A stretch of DNA of 64,000 nt from Rhodococcus_G sp042754225 (GTDB lineage Bacteria > Actinomycetota > Actinomycetes > Mycobacteriales > Mycobacteriaceae), in assembly GCF_042754225.1 (NCBI RefSeq), contig NZ_JBHZAH010000006.1, positions 1 to 64,000 of the forward strand. The letters run 5' to 3'. Numbering within the stretch: the stretch's first letter is position 1; each line of letters begins with the position of its first letter. This document shows positions 53,387 to 61,229 of this stretch, piece after piece. The position numbers and the translations under genes are program-made. The notes under the pieces were generated by a model. That model searched no databases, had not been told where the DNA came from, and saw only the letters and a list, made by a program, of their open reading frames with translations.

Positions 53387-54940
53387 TCAGGTGATCGCCT
53401 TCCCGCAGTTGGGGCAGAACTTCTCGTTCGGATGATGTTCGGCTCCGCACGAGGCGCAGAAGTGCGGCTCCTGCTTTGCCGCTTCGGGGGTTGCCCCCGC
53501 TTCGTTCGGAGGCGCGGGGGCCGTCGTCGAGGCGGCGGCGCCAGCTTCGGGACTTTCGGGTCCGGCCTCCGTGGACGGCTGTCCACCGCCCTCGCCGGGT
53601 GCGTGGGCGGACGGGCCGTCGGTGAACTGTGCGGTGGTCGCAGCCGCGGCGCCGGTCGGTGGCGGCGCACTGGGAGTGGGCGGTACGCCGGGAGTGGGCG
53701 GCGGGCCGGGAGTGGGCGGTACGCCGGGAGTGGGCTGCGGGCCGGGACCCCCAGCGGTTGCCGTGGCGCTGCGACGACTGCGGATCACCATGGCGGCGGC
53801 GCCGGCGACGAGTACCGCCGCGAGGCCGGCGAGGGCGTACCACTTGACGTTCGAGCTGGACGACGTCGACGTGTCGCCGTACTTCTCCCGGTTGTTCACC
53901 GCGTTCGTCTTGTAGTCGGCGGCACCCGGATAGTCGGGCGACAGCGACATGGCGTCGTCGAAGTCCGCGATCGCGTCGGAGTAGTTGCCGGCGTAGAAGT
54001 TGTCTAGTCCGCTCCGATATGCGTGATCGGCCGGGCCCAGTTCCGAAGTGACGTTCTTGCCGGACATGAGTTCGGCGAGACCGCTGGAGGGTGCGATGAA
54101 GTTGAACGCCTGCTGTTCCCCCTTCGGGCCGAAGCTGTTCACTCCGAGCACCTTGCCGTCGAGTGCGATGGTCGGGCCACCGCTCATCCCCGGGGAGAGT
54201 GCCGCATCGATCTCGTAGACGGGCATGGTGTCCTGGGTCGACTTCTTGCTGATCTTGCCGCTCTTGTTGGTCGGGTCCAAGGTCACGTCGGTGACCTTGT
54301 CAGTGCTGCCGGGGTAGCCGACCGCCAGAATCGGCGTGCCGATGGAGACGTCGGCGTCCGTGCCCAGTTCGGAGGACGGCAGGTTGGACTTCTGCACCTT
54401 CAGCAGGGCCACGTCGCCCTTGCCGGGTGCCCGCACGTCGGAGACTTCGGCGGGGAGGGTGGTGCCTTTGCCGGTGCCGTAGGTCACCGTGATCGTCATC
54501 TCCGGGTCGGAACCGCCGGTCTCGCCCTCGACTCGGTCGTTGGCGAGCACGGTCTTGTACAGCTGGTCCGGGTTCACCGTCGGATCCTTCTTGGCCTCCT
54601 CGTTCACGGCCTCCTGGATGATCGCCTCGCGTGAGCCGCCGGCGCAGTGACCGGCCGTGCCTACCCAGCCATCGGGGTTGACGACGAAGCCGGTGCAACG
54701 CCAGCCGGTCAGGTACGGGCCGAAGACACTCCCGTTGGGAGCGCGGATCCAGCCCTTGGCGGACGCGTCGAGGTAGACGACCGCCGGACGGATGAGGGCG
54801 GCGGCCTTCTCTTCCGGGTTCACCTGGGGCTGCTGAGAAGGTGTGGTGTCGCTGAGAGCGGCGCCCGGTAGTGCGATGAACAACGCCGTGGGTAGGACGG
54901 CAAGCGCGGCGCATCTCGAGCGCCATCGACGATTGGACAT
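53387..54940 (-). CDS. Membrane-anchored trypsin-like protease with TPR and zinc ribbon
   Basis: 517 residues. Signal peptide (ALAVLPTALFIALPGAALS); S1C-type serine protease with H98 (TAGHC), D176 (KGDVALL) and S253 (SPGMSGGP); a TPR-like helix pair (about 311-345); membrane segment 365-386; a cytoplasmic tail with PTPGVPP-type repeats; and a C-terminal zinc ribbon with two CxxC motifs (FCASCGAEH and KFCPNCGK). Family members usually carry PDZ domains, which are absent here. The layout suggests a protease outside the membrane linked to a zinc-binding module inside. Confidence 0.85.
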   Translation of the reverse strand: MSNRRWRSRCAALAVLPTALFIALPGAALSDTTPSQQPQVNPEEKAAALIRPAVVYLDASAKGWIRAPNGSVFGPYLTGWRCTGFVVNPDGWVGTAGHCAGGSREAIIQEAVNEEAKKDPTVNPDQLYKTVLANDRVEGETGGSDPEMTITVTYGTGKGTTLPAEVSDVRAPGKGDVALLKVQKSNLPSSELGTDADVSIGTPILAVGYPGSTDKVTDVTLDPTNKSGKISKKSTQDTMPVYEIDAALSPGMSGGPTIALDGKVLGVNSFGPKGEQQAFNFIAPSSGLAELMSGKNVTSELGPADHAYRSGLDNFYAGNYSDAIADFDDAMSLSPDYPGAADYKTNAVNNREKYGDTSTSSSSNVKWYALAGLAAVLVAGAAAMVIRSRRSATATAGGPGPQPTPGVPPTPGPPPTPGVPPTPSAPPPTGAAAATTAQFTDGPSAHAPGEGGGQPSTEAGPESPEAGAAASTTAPAPPNEAGATPEAAKQEPHFCASCGAEHHPNEKFCPNCGKAIT

Positions 54941-55421
54941 GACGGACTCCGTCCAGCGGGGGAGGTGGTCGATCAGCCGAACTCGGGTGGTGTGGTCCGA
55001 GAGGTGATTGCGGCAGGCTGCGAGGCATCGGCGTTCGGCTGGTCCATCGAATCGGCTGGGCCCGAGTGGCCTCCAGCGACCTCTCTCTACGATTCTGTAC
55101 CCAGAGCGATCACCCCGACATCTCGACAGTCCCAGCGGGTGCGTGCGATCGAATGATTCTGGCGTAATGCGTTGTACCGCAGTGGGTTACGGCATTCGAA
55201 AATTCGCAACGTGCAATCGCGTCATCAGCCGGAAATACGCACTCCACACCGGTGACCCGTTGGTCTGTTGTGCTGAGTCTACTTCGCCGAGGCGCGAAGC
55301 GCACCGATCCTTCGCTGTCCGAAGCATCGAACGAGACGAGCCGCAGCCGGCGCGGCAGAATCGTGAATTGCGTTGATTCCGAAGCATTCTCCCGGGCCTG
55401 TGATCAGTCGATCGTCCCGCG
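54941..55421. other. 481-bp region without a gene
   Basis: No open frame of coding character on either strand. Base composition drops in GC between about 55080 and 55400 compared with the neighbours. It separates the ends of two minus-strand genes and should hold the protease promoter. I see no clear hairpin or promoter pair. Confidence 0.5.
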
Positions 55422-56651
55422 CTAGCGGGCGACCGCGATCGCCCGCAGCACCCCGAACGTCTCCTGCTCGTCCTGCTCGGTCCCGTAGTCGCTGAGCTTG
55501 ACGATCACCGTGCGCGTGGTCGGGTCGACGTAGGTGTACTGGCCGTACACGCCGATTGCGGAAAGGTCGGACCCGTCGCCGCCGGTGGGATGCCACCACT
55601 GCGCCGAATACCCCCACTTGTCCACCGGGTGCGGCGCCGGGTTGCTGATCCGCGAGATCCACGCCGGCGGAACGACTCGCGTGTCGCCGACGCGGCCGCC
55701 GTCGAGGACCAGCTGCCCGATCTTCGCGAAGTCGCGGGCGGTGGCGTTGATGCAGCAGAACGCCTTCTCCTGCCCGCCGTCCCGGTCGAGATTCCAGGTG
55801 GCGTCGTCCTCCGCGCCGACGGGGCCCCACAGGTCGGCGGCGAGCAGGTCGGTCAGCGGCCGGCCCTCGGCCCGGGCGAGCACCTGGCCGAGGAGTTGGG
55901 TGTCGACGCTGCGGTAGTCGCCCCTGCTGCCGGGTGGGAACTGCACGCTCCGGTGGTCTCGGACGAACGCGTCGAGGTCTCGGGTGAGGTACATCCGGGC
56001 GGTGCCGGTCAGCGGATAGTAGGGGTTGTAGTTCTCCGACACGTCGGCGCCCGAGGTCATGTCGAGCAGGTTCCGCACGGTGATGGCGTCGTACTCGCCG
56101 CCGGTGGCCAGCTCCGGGAGCACGTCGACGAGACGGTCGTCCTCGCTCAGCTTGCCCGCGTCGATCGCCTGGCCGACCAGCAGCGAGACCACCGACTTCG
56201 CCATGGACCAGGACGCCAGCCGGGTCGTGGGCCCGACACCGTCGCGGTACCACTCGTGGGTGAGGGCTCCGTCGCGCAGCACCAGGAAGGCGTTCGTCCT
56301 GGTGGCGTCGAGGAACTCGGCGACGGGTATCTGCCCGCCCTTCCACGGCACGGTCTCGGGCAGCGCGGCCGGGCGCACGGGCAGCGGGCGCGGGTGGGTC
56401 GCGGGCACGGCCCGGGCCGGGTAGAGCGCGCCCTGTGTGGACGGTGCGTCGACGAGCAGCCGGGCCAGCGTCGGCGGTGCGGGGATGTCGAGCGCGGCGG
56501 TCCCGGCGTAGGCGCCGGCGACCAGCACCGCGGCCGCGAGCGGGACGGCGATCGCCGTCCGGGTCAGGATTCGCCCACGGCGGGAAGGCTTTTCGGACCG
56601 CGACTGCCCGGATGCGGTGGCGTCGTCGGTGAGGGTGCTCGGCTCGGTCAT
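55422..56651 (-). CDS. Serine hydrolase, beta-lactamase/esterase class C family
   Basis: About 409 residues with a hydrophobic N-terminal anchor (about 29-55) and a class C-type serine hydrolase domain. The nucleophile motif is S149-M-A-K152, and LLDMTSGADVSENYNPYY follows. The Tyr of DYRSVDTQLLG probably takes the YxN role. It resembles 6-aminohexanoate-dimer hydrolases and related esterases rather than true beta-lactamases. ATG 56651 has GAGGA close upstream. Minus strand, 131 bp after the AhpD-like gene. Confidence 0.83.
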   Translation of the reverse strand: MTEPSTLTDDATASGQSRSEKPSRRGRILTRTAIAVPLAAAVLVAGAYAGTAALDIPAPPTLARLLVDAPSTQGALYPARAVPATHPRPLPVRPAALPETVPWKGGQIPVAEFLDATRTNAFLVLRDGALTHEWYRDGVGPTTRLASWSMAKSVVSLLVGQAIDAGKLSEDDRLVDVLPELATGGEYDAITVRNLLDMTSGADVSENYNPYYPLTGTARMYLTRDLDAFVRDHRSVQFPPGSRGDYRSVDTQLLGQVLARAEGRPLTDLLAADLWGPVGAEDDATWNLDRDGGQEKAFCCINATARDFAKIGQLVLDGGRVGDTRVVPPAWISRISNPAPHPVDKWGYSAQWWHPTGGDGSDLSAIGVYGQYTYVDPTTRTVIVKLSDYGTEQDEQETFGVLRAIAVAR

Positions 56652-56782
56652 CGTCCTCGATCTTCGGTGCGGTCGACGGCGGGGGACGGAACCGTCGATC
56701 GTGCGGATCCCGAGAGTGTCGCCAGTGTCGCCGTCAATGATGAGGGGAGCGACACGCCGAGGAGGCCGAATCGGTGCTGTGG

Positions 56783-57334
56783 CTACCCGACGGCCTCCCA
56801 GGCGAACGGCACGAACGCCTCGTCCAGCGGCGCCGCTGTCATCCGGTTGGCGAAGGTCGACAGCGTGTAGGTGCCGATACCGAGCACGACCTCGAGCGCC
56901 TGCCTGGTGGTGAAGCCGGCGCCGAGGAAGGCGCGCATCCCGTCTTCGTCCACCGCGCCCGCGCTGTCGAGTACGGCCAGGGTGAAGCGGCGTAGCGCCT
57001 CGAGCCGGGGATCGTCGAGCGGTCGGCGCTCGCGCAGCGCGGCGATCAGGTCGGGCGAGGACCCGTCGCGGGTGAGGCCGGCCGAGTGCAGGGCGACGCA
57101 GAGGTGGCACTCGTTGCGGGTCACGATGGCGAACACCACCACCTCGCGTTGGAGGTGGGTGAGGGTGCCGCGCTCGAACAGCGAGTTCGCCCGGGCGAAG
57201 GCCTGCACCAGTTCCGGCGACTCCGCCATCAGGGCCGTCGCGGCGGGCAGGAAGCCGAACTGCTGCTCGATCGCGGCCATGATCGGCCGGACGGCGGTGG
57301 GGGCGGTCGCGGTGGTGTGCGCGGTGAACGACAT
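56783..57334 (-). CDS. Carboxymuconolactone decarboxylase/AhpD-like peroxidase
   Basis: A 183-residue AhpD-fold protein. The redox motif ECHLCVALHS has the two Cys and the His typical of AhpD-type alkylhydroperoxidases (Cys-x-x-Cys-x-x-x-His). ATG 57334 is preceded by GGGAG. Divergent from a MarR gene, sharing a palindromic operator, which suggests induction by oxidants or an electrophile. Confidence 0.88.
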   Translation of the reverse strand: MSFTAHTTATAPTAVRPIMAAIEQQFGFLPAATALMAESPELVQAFARANSLFERGTLTHLQREVVVFAIVTRNECHLCVALHSAGLTRDGSSPDLIAALRERRPLDDPRLEALRRFTLAVLDSAGAVDEDGMRAFLGAGFTTRQALEVVLGIGTYTLSTFANRMTAAPLDEAFVPFAWEAVG

Positions 57335-57355
57335 GGGGGGCTCCCTCGGCTAAAG

Positions 57356-57374
57356 TAGACAATGCGGTTGTCTA
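57356..57374. promoter_or_regulatory. MarR operator between AhpD-like and marR genes
   Basis: TAGACAA-TGCGG-TTGTCTA, a perfect inverted repeat with 7-bp arms and a 5-bp centre, in the 81-bp divergent spacer. Size and symmetry fit a MarR dimer site. A second half-like TTGTCGA follows 15 bases on. Confidence 0.7.
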
Positions 57375-57415
57375 AACCGTAAACCTGGTTGTCGATATTG
57401 CGCAAGGGGTGCGGC

Positions 57416-57886
57416 ATGAGTGAGCACGAGAGCCCGGGATTCGAACTGCCCCTGCTGCTGTTCGCCGGATTCCGGTCGTTGATCGACGAGGTCCATCGCA
57501 GGCTCGCCGAGCAGGGGCATCCGGACATGCGGCCGGCCCACGGTTTCGCGATGCAGGCGGTCGGGCTCGGTGGCGCCAGCGCCAGCGAGGTGGGCAGGCG
57601 ACTCGGCATCTCGAAGCAGGCGGCGGGCAAGACGATCGACCGCCTGGAGTCGCTGGGATACCTCGCGCGGCGGCCCGATCCGTCGGACGCGCGGGCCAAG
57701 CGGGTGGAACTCACCGATCGGGGGATCGACAGCCTGCGGCGTTCGGCGATCATCTTCGATGAACTGCAGGCCGACTGGGCGTCGACGATCGGACAGGGTC
57801 GCCTGCGGGCCCTCGAGGACGACCTGCGCACCGTCACCGCCGGTCAGGGGTTTCGACTGGACGCGCAGGCCTGGTTCGGCGGGTGA
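57416..57886 (+). CDS. MarR family regulator
   Basis: A 156-residue winged-helix MarR protein. The recognition part is ASEVGRRLGISKQAAGKTIDRLESLGY and the wing RRPDPSDARAKRVELTDRG. ATG 57416 follows AAGGGGT. It probably represses itself and the AhpD-like gene from the shared operator. Confidence 0.9.
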   Translation: MSEHESPGFELPLLLFAGFRSLIDEVHRRLAEQGHPDMRPAHGFAMQAVGLGGASASEVGRRLGISKQAAGKTIDRLESLGYLARRPDPSDARAKRVELTDRGIDSLRRSAIIFDELQADWASTIGQGRLRALEDDLRTVTAGQGFRLDAQAWFGG

Positions 57887-57980
57887 ATTCCGGCGCCGCG
57901 ATGAGTTTCGCGAACGTCGGGGGTCTACATGGCAACAGCTTCACGCGACCGTGCGCGGAGCAAGCCCCGAGGAGCCAGCC

Positions 57981-58415
57981 ATGACCACCACGCGCCCCAC
58001 CGCCACCGCCACCCCGCCGGCAACCGGTTCGATCTCGCCGCGCGCGCGGCTCGCCGGCCGGATCGTCAGCGGTCTCGCCGTGCTCTTCTTCCTGTTCGAC
58101 TCGATCACGCACATCGCGAACGTCGAGCAGGTGCGAACCGCGATGGCCGACCTCGGGTTCGATCCGAGCCTGAACCGGGTCTTCGGCGTGGTGCTGGCCG
58201 CCTGCCTGATCCTCTACGTGATCCCGGCGACCTCGATCCTCGGGGCGGTCCTGCTGACCGGGTACCTCGGCGGGGCGGTGGCGACCAACCTGCTCACCGA
58301 GCAGCCCATCCTGAGCACGACGCTGGCGCCGATCTACTTCGGCATCCTGGTGTGGGGCGGGCTGTACCTGCGTGACGCCCGGGTGCGGGCGATCATGCCG
58401 CTCGTGCGCCGCTGA
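57981..58415 (+). CDS. DoxX-like small membrane protein
   Basis: A 144-residue protein with four hydrophobic segments: IVSGLAVLFFLFDSITHI, VFGVVLAACLILYVIPA, ILGAVLLTGYLGGAVATNLL and the LAPIYFGILVWGGLYLRD end, the DoxX/DUF-type layout. ATG 57981 has GAGGAG upstream. It lies 94 bp after marR and may belong to its regulon. Ends before a strong terminator. Confidence 0.8.
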   Translation: MTTTRPTATATPPATGSISPRARLAGRIVSGLAVLFFLFDSITHIANVEQVRTAMADLGFDPSLNRVFGVVLAACLILYVIPATSILGAVLLTGYLGGAVATNLLTEQPILSTTLAPIYFGILVWGGLYLRDARVRAIMPLVRR

Positions 58416-58428
58416 CCACCGCCCAGGG

Positions 58429-58457
58429 CGAGGGGAACCGACTTTCGGTTCCCCTCG
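58429..58457. terminator. Bidirectional terminator between DoxX and aftA
   Basis: Arms CGAGGGGAACCGA and TCGGTTCCCCTCG pair perfectly over 13 bp with a 3-nt loop, in the 51-bp gap between convergent genes. The strongest hairpin in the window. Confidence 0.8.
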
Positions 58458-58466
58458 GTCGTGCGA

Positions 58467-60383
58467 CTACCGGGTGCGGGTGACCACGACGAACGGCCCG
58501 ACCTCGGTGGTGGTGAACCGGGGGTCGTCGAACAGCGCCTTGTCGAACGTGACGGTGTAGCGCTTGACGTTCGGGTCGTTCGGGTACACGTCCTGCGCGA
58601 GCCGCAGCGTGTAGCCCTTGTCGCTCTTGCGGAACACGAAGACATCCGGTGTGCGCCAAGGGCTTTCGTCCATCTGCCGGATCAGATCGCCGGGACCGGA
58701 CGCCTCCGCCCACCGTCCGATCGCCGCGGCGCGCTGGTCGAACTGGGCGAGTGGGTTGGCGTAGTGCGAGGTCAGGCCCTGGAAGCCGAAGTACGGGTAG
58801 AAGCTCAGGAAGCTGGTGTCCGCGGTGAGCACGACGGTGTCGTGTCGCGGTACGGGCCGGTGCGCCGCGATCTCCTTGTCGACGTCCGCGTAGTACGACG
58901 CGGCGCCCGGGGGCCGCTTGTCGGCGCGCACCCCGTCGCCGTCGGTGTCGGTGTACGCGATGTCGATCTCCGGGGCCAGCAGGTGCGGAATCGACTGCGC
59001 GAATGCGACCGCACCGAGCGCGCCGACCGCCACCAGCGCCGCCTTGATCCTCGGATTGTCGCTGGTTGCCAGGATGATCCAGCGGGAGAAGTCGGCGAAG
59101 CCGAAAACGCCTGCGGCGCCGAGCAGAACCAGCAGCACCGGTTCGAGCCGGAACGAGAGCAGCGTGTTGCCCGCGGCCGTGAACGCCATCGACAGCAGCG
59201 ACCACAGGTACACCGCGACGACGCCGATGCCGAGGGACTGGGCGCGACGCGACGAGGTGGCCCGGCCGACGAGCCAAATCGTGCCGAGCATGCACAGGGC
59301 GCCGATCAGGGACGCGTCGAACATCGGCAGCGGCAGCGTCGATCCGGGCTCGGGCAGGTAGTGGGTGGCGGTGCCCGAACCGGCGGGCGACCCGTGGCGC
59401 AGCTCGAGCAGGAACGGCGTCCACACCACGAGAGCGATCAGCCCCGCGATCACCCCGGCCGCGACGAGCCGCAGCAGCGGATCGCGCACCGCGGCGAATC
59501 CGTGTGCCCGCCATGCCAACCCGGCCGCGACCAGTGCCATCAGCGTCACGGCGAAGGCGGCCCAGCCGAGGTAGAGCGTGTAGAAGGTGGCGGCCAGGCC
59601 GAGGAAGGCGCCGGTCCCGACGATCGCGCCCCAGCCGCCGGAGCCGGGGGACCGGTGCAACCCGCCCCAGGCCAGCAGCAGCACCGGCGGCAACAGCACC
59701 ACGAGCACCGCGCTGTACGGCTCGGGGGAGGCGTAGGCGAGGGCGATCGCGGTGACGGCGAGCGACACGACGACCGCGAGATCGGCGCGGATCAGCCTGG
59801 ACCACAACACAAGTGCGATCACAGAGGCGACCGCAAGCGAGGCGATCGAATACGGTTTGAAGGCCTCCCAGCCGTCCATGCCGAGCAGGTTGGCCACGCG
59901 ACCGCCGACCCAGAACCAGCCCGCCGGGTAGAACGACGGCAGGTCCGCGTAGGTCATGTCGTGAAGCCGGGCGGTGTCCGTCATCCGGGTGAGGAACTCG
60001 GTGCGGAACTCCTGGTCCACCGAGACGCCGTGCAGGTACAGCTTGGTCGCGGCCAGCGGCATCCCGAGGGTGACGGTGACGAATCCGGACACTCCCACCC
60101 AGGACAGTGCCTTCGCCAGGGCGGGGGCGCGACGGGTACGCAGCAGCCACACCGAGACGGCCAGCAGTGCCATCGTCACGACCTGACCGACGGTGGTCAG
60201 CGCGCGGGTGACGTTGGAAGAGTTGAACGCGGGCCAGTCGACGACCGAGAAGGCGACCAGCCCGACCGCGGCGACGACGGCCGCAACGACCGCCGCCAGC
60301 ACCGTCTCCCCGGCTGTTCCGACCGCCCGGCGTGCGGGTTGGACGGTGCTCGGGGGGACGGTGCTGGCGGCGGTGGTCGTCAC
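58467..60383 (-). CDS. aftA: Galactan 5-O-arabinofuranosyltransferase AftA
   Basis: A 638-residue GT-C enzyme that puts the first arabinofuranose on galactan using decaprenyl-phosphoryl-arabinose. The extracytoplasmic loop has KLYLHGVSVDQEFRTEF and LPSFYPAGWFWVGGR, the AftA signature, followed by about 10 membrane segments and a periplasmic C-terminal domain. GTG 60383 lies 7 nt after TAGACT, with no ribosome binding site. In M. tuberculosis aftA sits directly before embC; here an accessory block of about 20 kb lies downstream of it instead. Confidence 0.93.
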   Translation of the reverse strand: MTTTAASTVPPSTVQPARRAVGTAGETVLAAVVAAVVAAVGLVAFSVVDWPAFNSSNVTRALTTVGQVVTMALLAVSVWLLRTRRAPALAKALSWVGVSGFVTVTLGMPLAATKLYLHGVSVDQEFRTEFLTRMTDTARLHDMTYADLPSFYPAGWFWVGGRVANLLGMDGWEAFKPYSIASLAVASVIALVLWSRLIRADLAVVVSLAVTAIALAYASPEPYSAVLVVLLPPVLLLAWGGLHRSPGSGGWGAIVGTGAFLGLAATFYTLYLGWAAFAVTLMALVAAGLAWRAHGFAAVRDPLLRLVAAGVIAGLIALVVWTPFLLELRHGSPAGSGTATHYLPEPGSTLPLPMFDASLIGALCMLGTIWLVGRATSSRRAQSLGIGVVAVYLWSLLSMAFTAAGNTLLSFRLEPVLLVLLGAAGVFGFADFSRWIILATSDNPRIKAALVAVGALGAVAFAQSIPHLLAPEIDIAYTDTDGDGVRADKRPPGAASYYADVDKEIAAHRPVPRHDTVVLTADTSFLSFYPYFGFQGLTSHYANPLAQFDQRAAAIGRWAEASGPGDLIRQMDESPWRTPDVFVFRKSDKGYTLRLAQDVYPNDPNVKRYTVTFDKALFDDPRFTTTEVGPFVVVTRTR

Positions 60384-60396
60384 GGTTCGGAGTCTA
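60384..60396 (-). promoter_or_regulatory. Candidate -10 for leaderless aftA
   Basis: TAGACT on the minus strand, 7 nt before GTG 60383. A terminator-like hairpin just upstream supports an independent promoter. Confidence 0.45.
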
Positions 60397-60417
60397 GGTC
60401 GCTGCGCGACTGTGAGT

Positions 60418-60445
60418 GATTTTCACCCCGGGTGGGGTGAAAATC
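60418..60445 (-). terminator. Hairpin between dprE2 and aftA
   Basis: GATTTTCACCCC and GGGGTGAAAATC pair perfectly over 12 bp with a 4-nt loop, 22 bp after the dprE2 stop. It probably reduces read-through into aftA. Confidence 0.65.
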
Positions 60446-60467
60446 GCGCACGGGCAGCGAAGCTGCG

Positions 60468-61229
60468 TCAGATCGGGAGCTTGCGGAAGATCGCGCGGGG
60501 AACGTGCCGCAGGCCCATCATCACGAATCGCCAGGGGCCCGGCGTCCAGACGATCTCCTTGCCCTTGTCGGACGCGGCGACGGCGAGCGTGGCGACGATG
60601 TCCTTGTTCACCGTCAGCGGGGCCTCCTTGACGTGCGCGCTGAACTGGGTGCGCACCATGCCGGGCCGGACCACCGTCACGCGCGGGCCGAACGGGGCCA
60701 GGGCCTCGCCCAGACCGAGGTAGAAGCCGTCCAGGCCGGCCTTGGTGGAGCCGTAGACGAAGTTGGCGCGCTTGACGCGCTCGCCGGCCACCGACGACAT
60801 CGCGATGATCCGGCCGAAGCCCTGTGCCTTCATCTTCTCGCCGACCAGCACGCCGACGGAGACCGAGGCGGTGTAGTTCACGTTCGCGACCAGCACGGCC
60901 TTGCGCTGGTTCTGCCACAGTTCCTCGGCGTCGCCGTCGAGGGCGAACGCGACGACGGCGACGTCCACGTCGCCCTTGGACCAGGCCTCGTCGATCACCT
61001 TCGGGTGACCCTCGGTGTCCAGGGCGTCGAAGTCGACGACGTCCACCTCGGTGGCGCCGGCGGCCTTCATCTGCGAGACGGCGTCCTCACGCAGCGGGTC
61101 GCCGGGCAGCGCGGCGAGGATCACCCGCATCGGCGCCTTGCGCAGGTACTCCTCGCAGATGGCGAGGCCGATCTCGGAGGTGCCGCCGAGCAGCAGCAGG
61201 GTCTGGGGGTTACCCACGGCGTTGATCAC
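60468..61229 (-). CDS. dprE2: Decaprenylphosphoryl-2-keto-ribose reductase DprE2
   Basis: A 253-residue short-chain dehydrogenase that reduces the keto intermediate to decaprenyl-phosphoryl-arabinose, the donor for AftA, AftB and Emb enzymes. The cofactor motif is LLLGGTSEIGLAI, and the catalytic Ser-Tyr-Lys lies in MSSVAGERVKRANFVYGSTK. GTG 61229 overlaps the dprE1 stop (GTGA), matching the tight dprE1-dprE2 pair of mycobacteria. Confidence 0.97.
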   Translation of the reverse strand: MINAVGNPQTLLLLGGTSEIGLAICEEYLRKAPMRVILAALPGDPLREDAVSQMKAAGATEVDVVDFDALDTEGHPKVIDEAWSKGDVDVAVVAFALDGDAEELWQNQRKAVLVANVNYTASVSVGVLVGEKMKAQGFGRIIAMSSVAGERVKRANFVYGSTKAGLDGFYLGLGEALAPFGPRVTVVRPGMVRTQFSAHVKEAPLTVNKDIVATLAVAASDKGKEIVWTPGPWRFVMMGLRHVPRAIFRKLPI

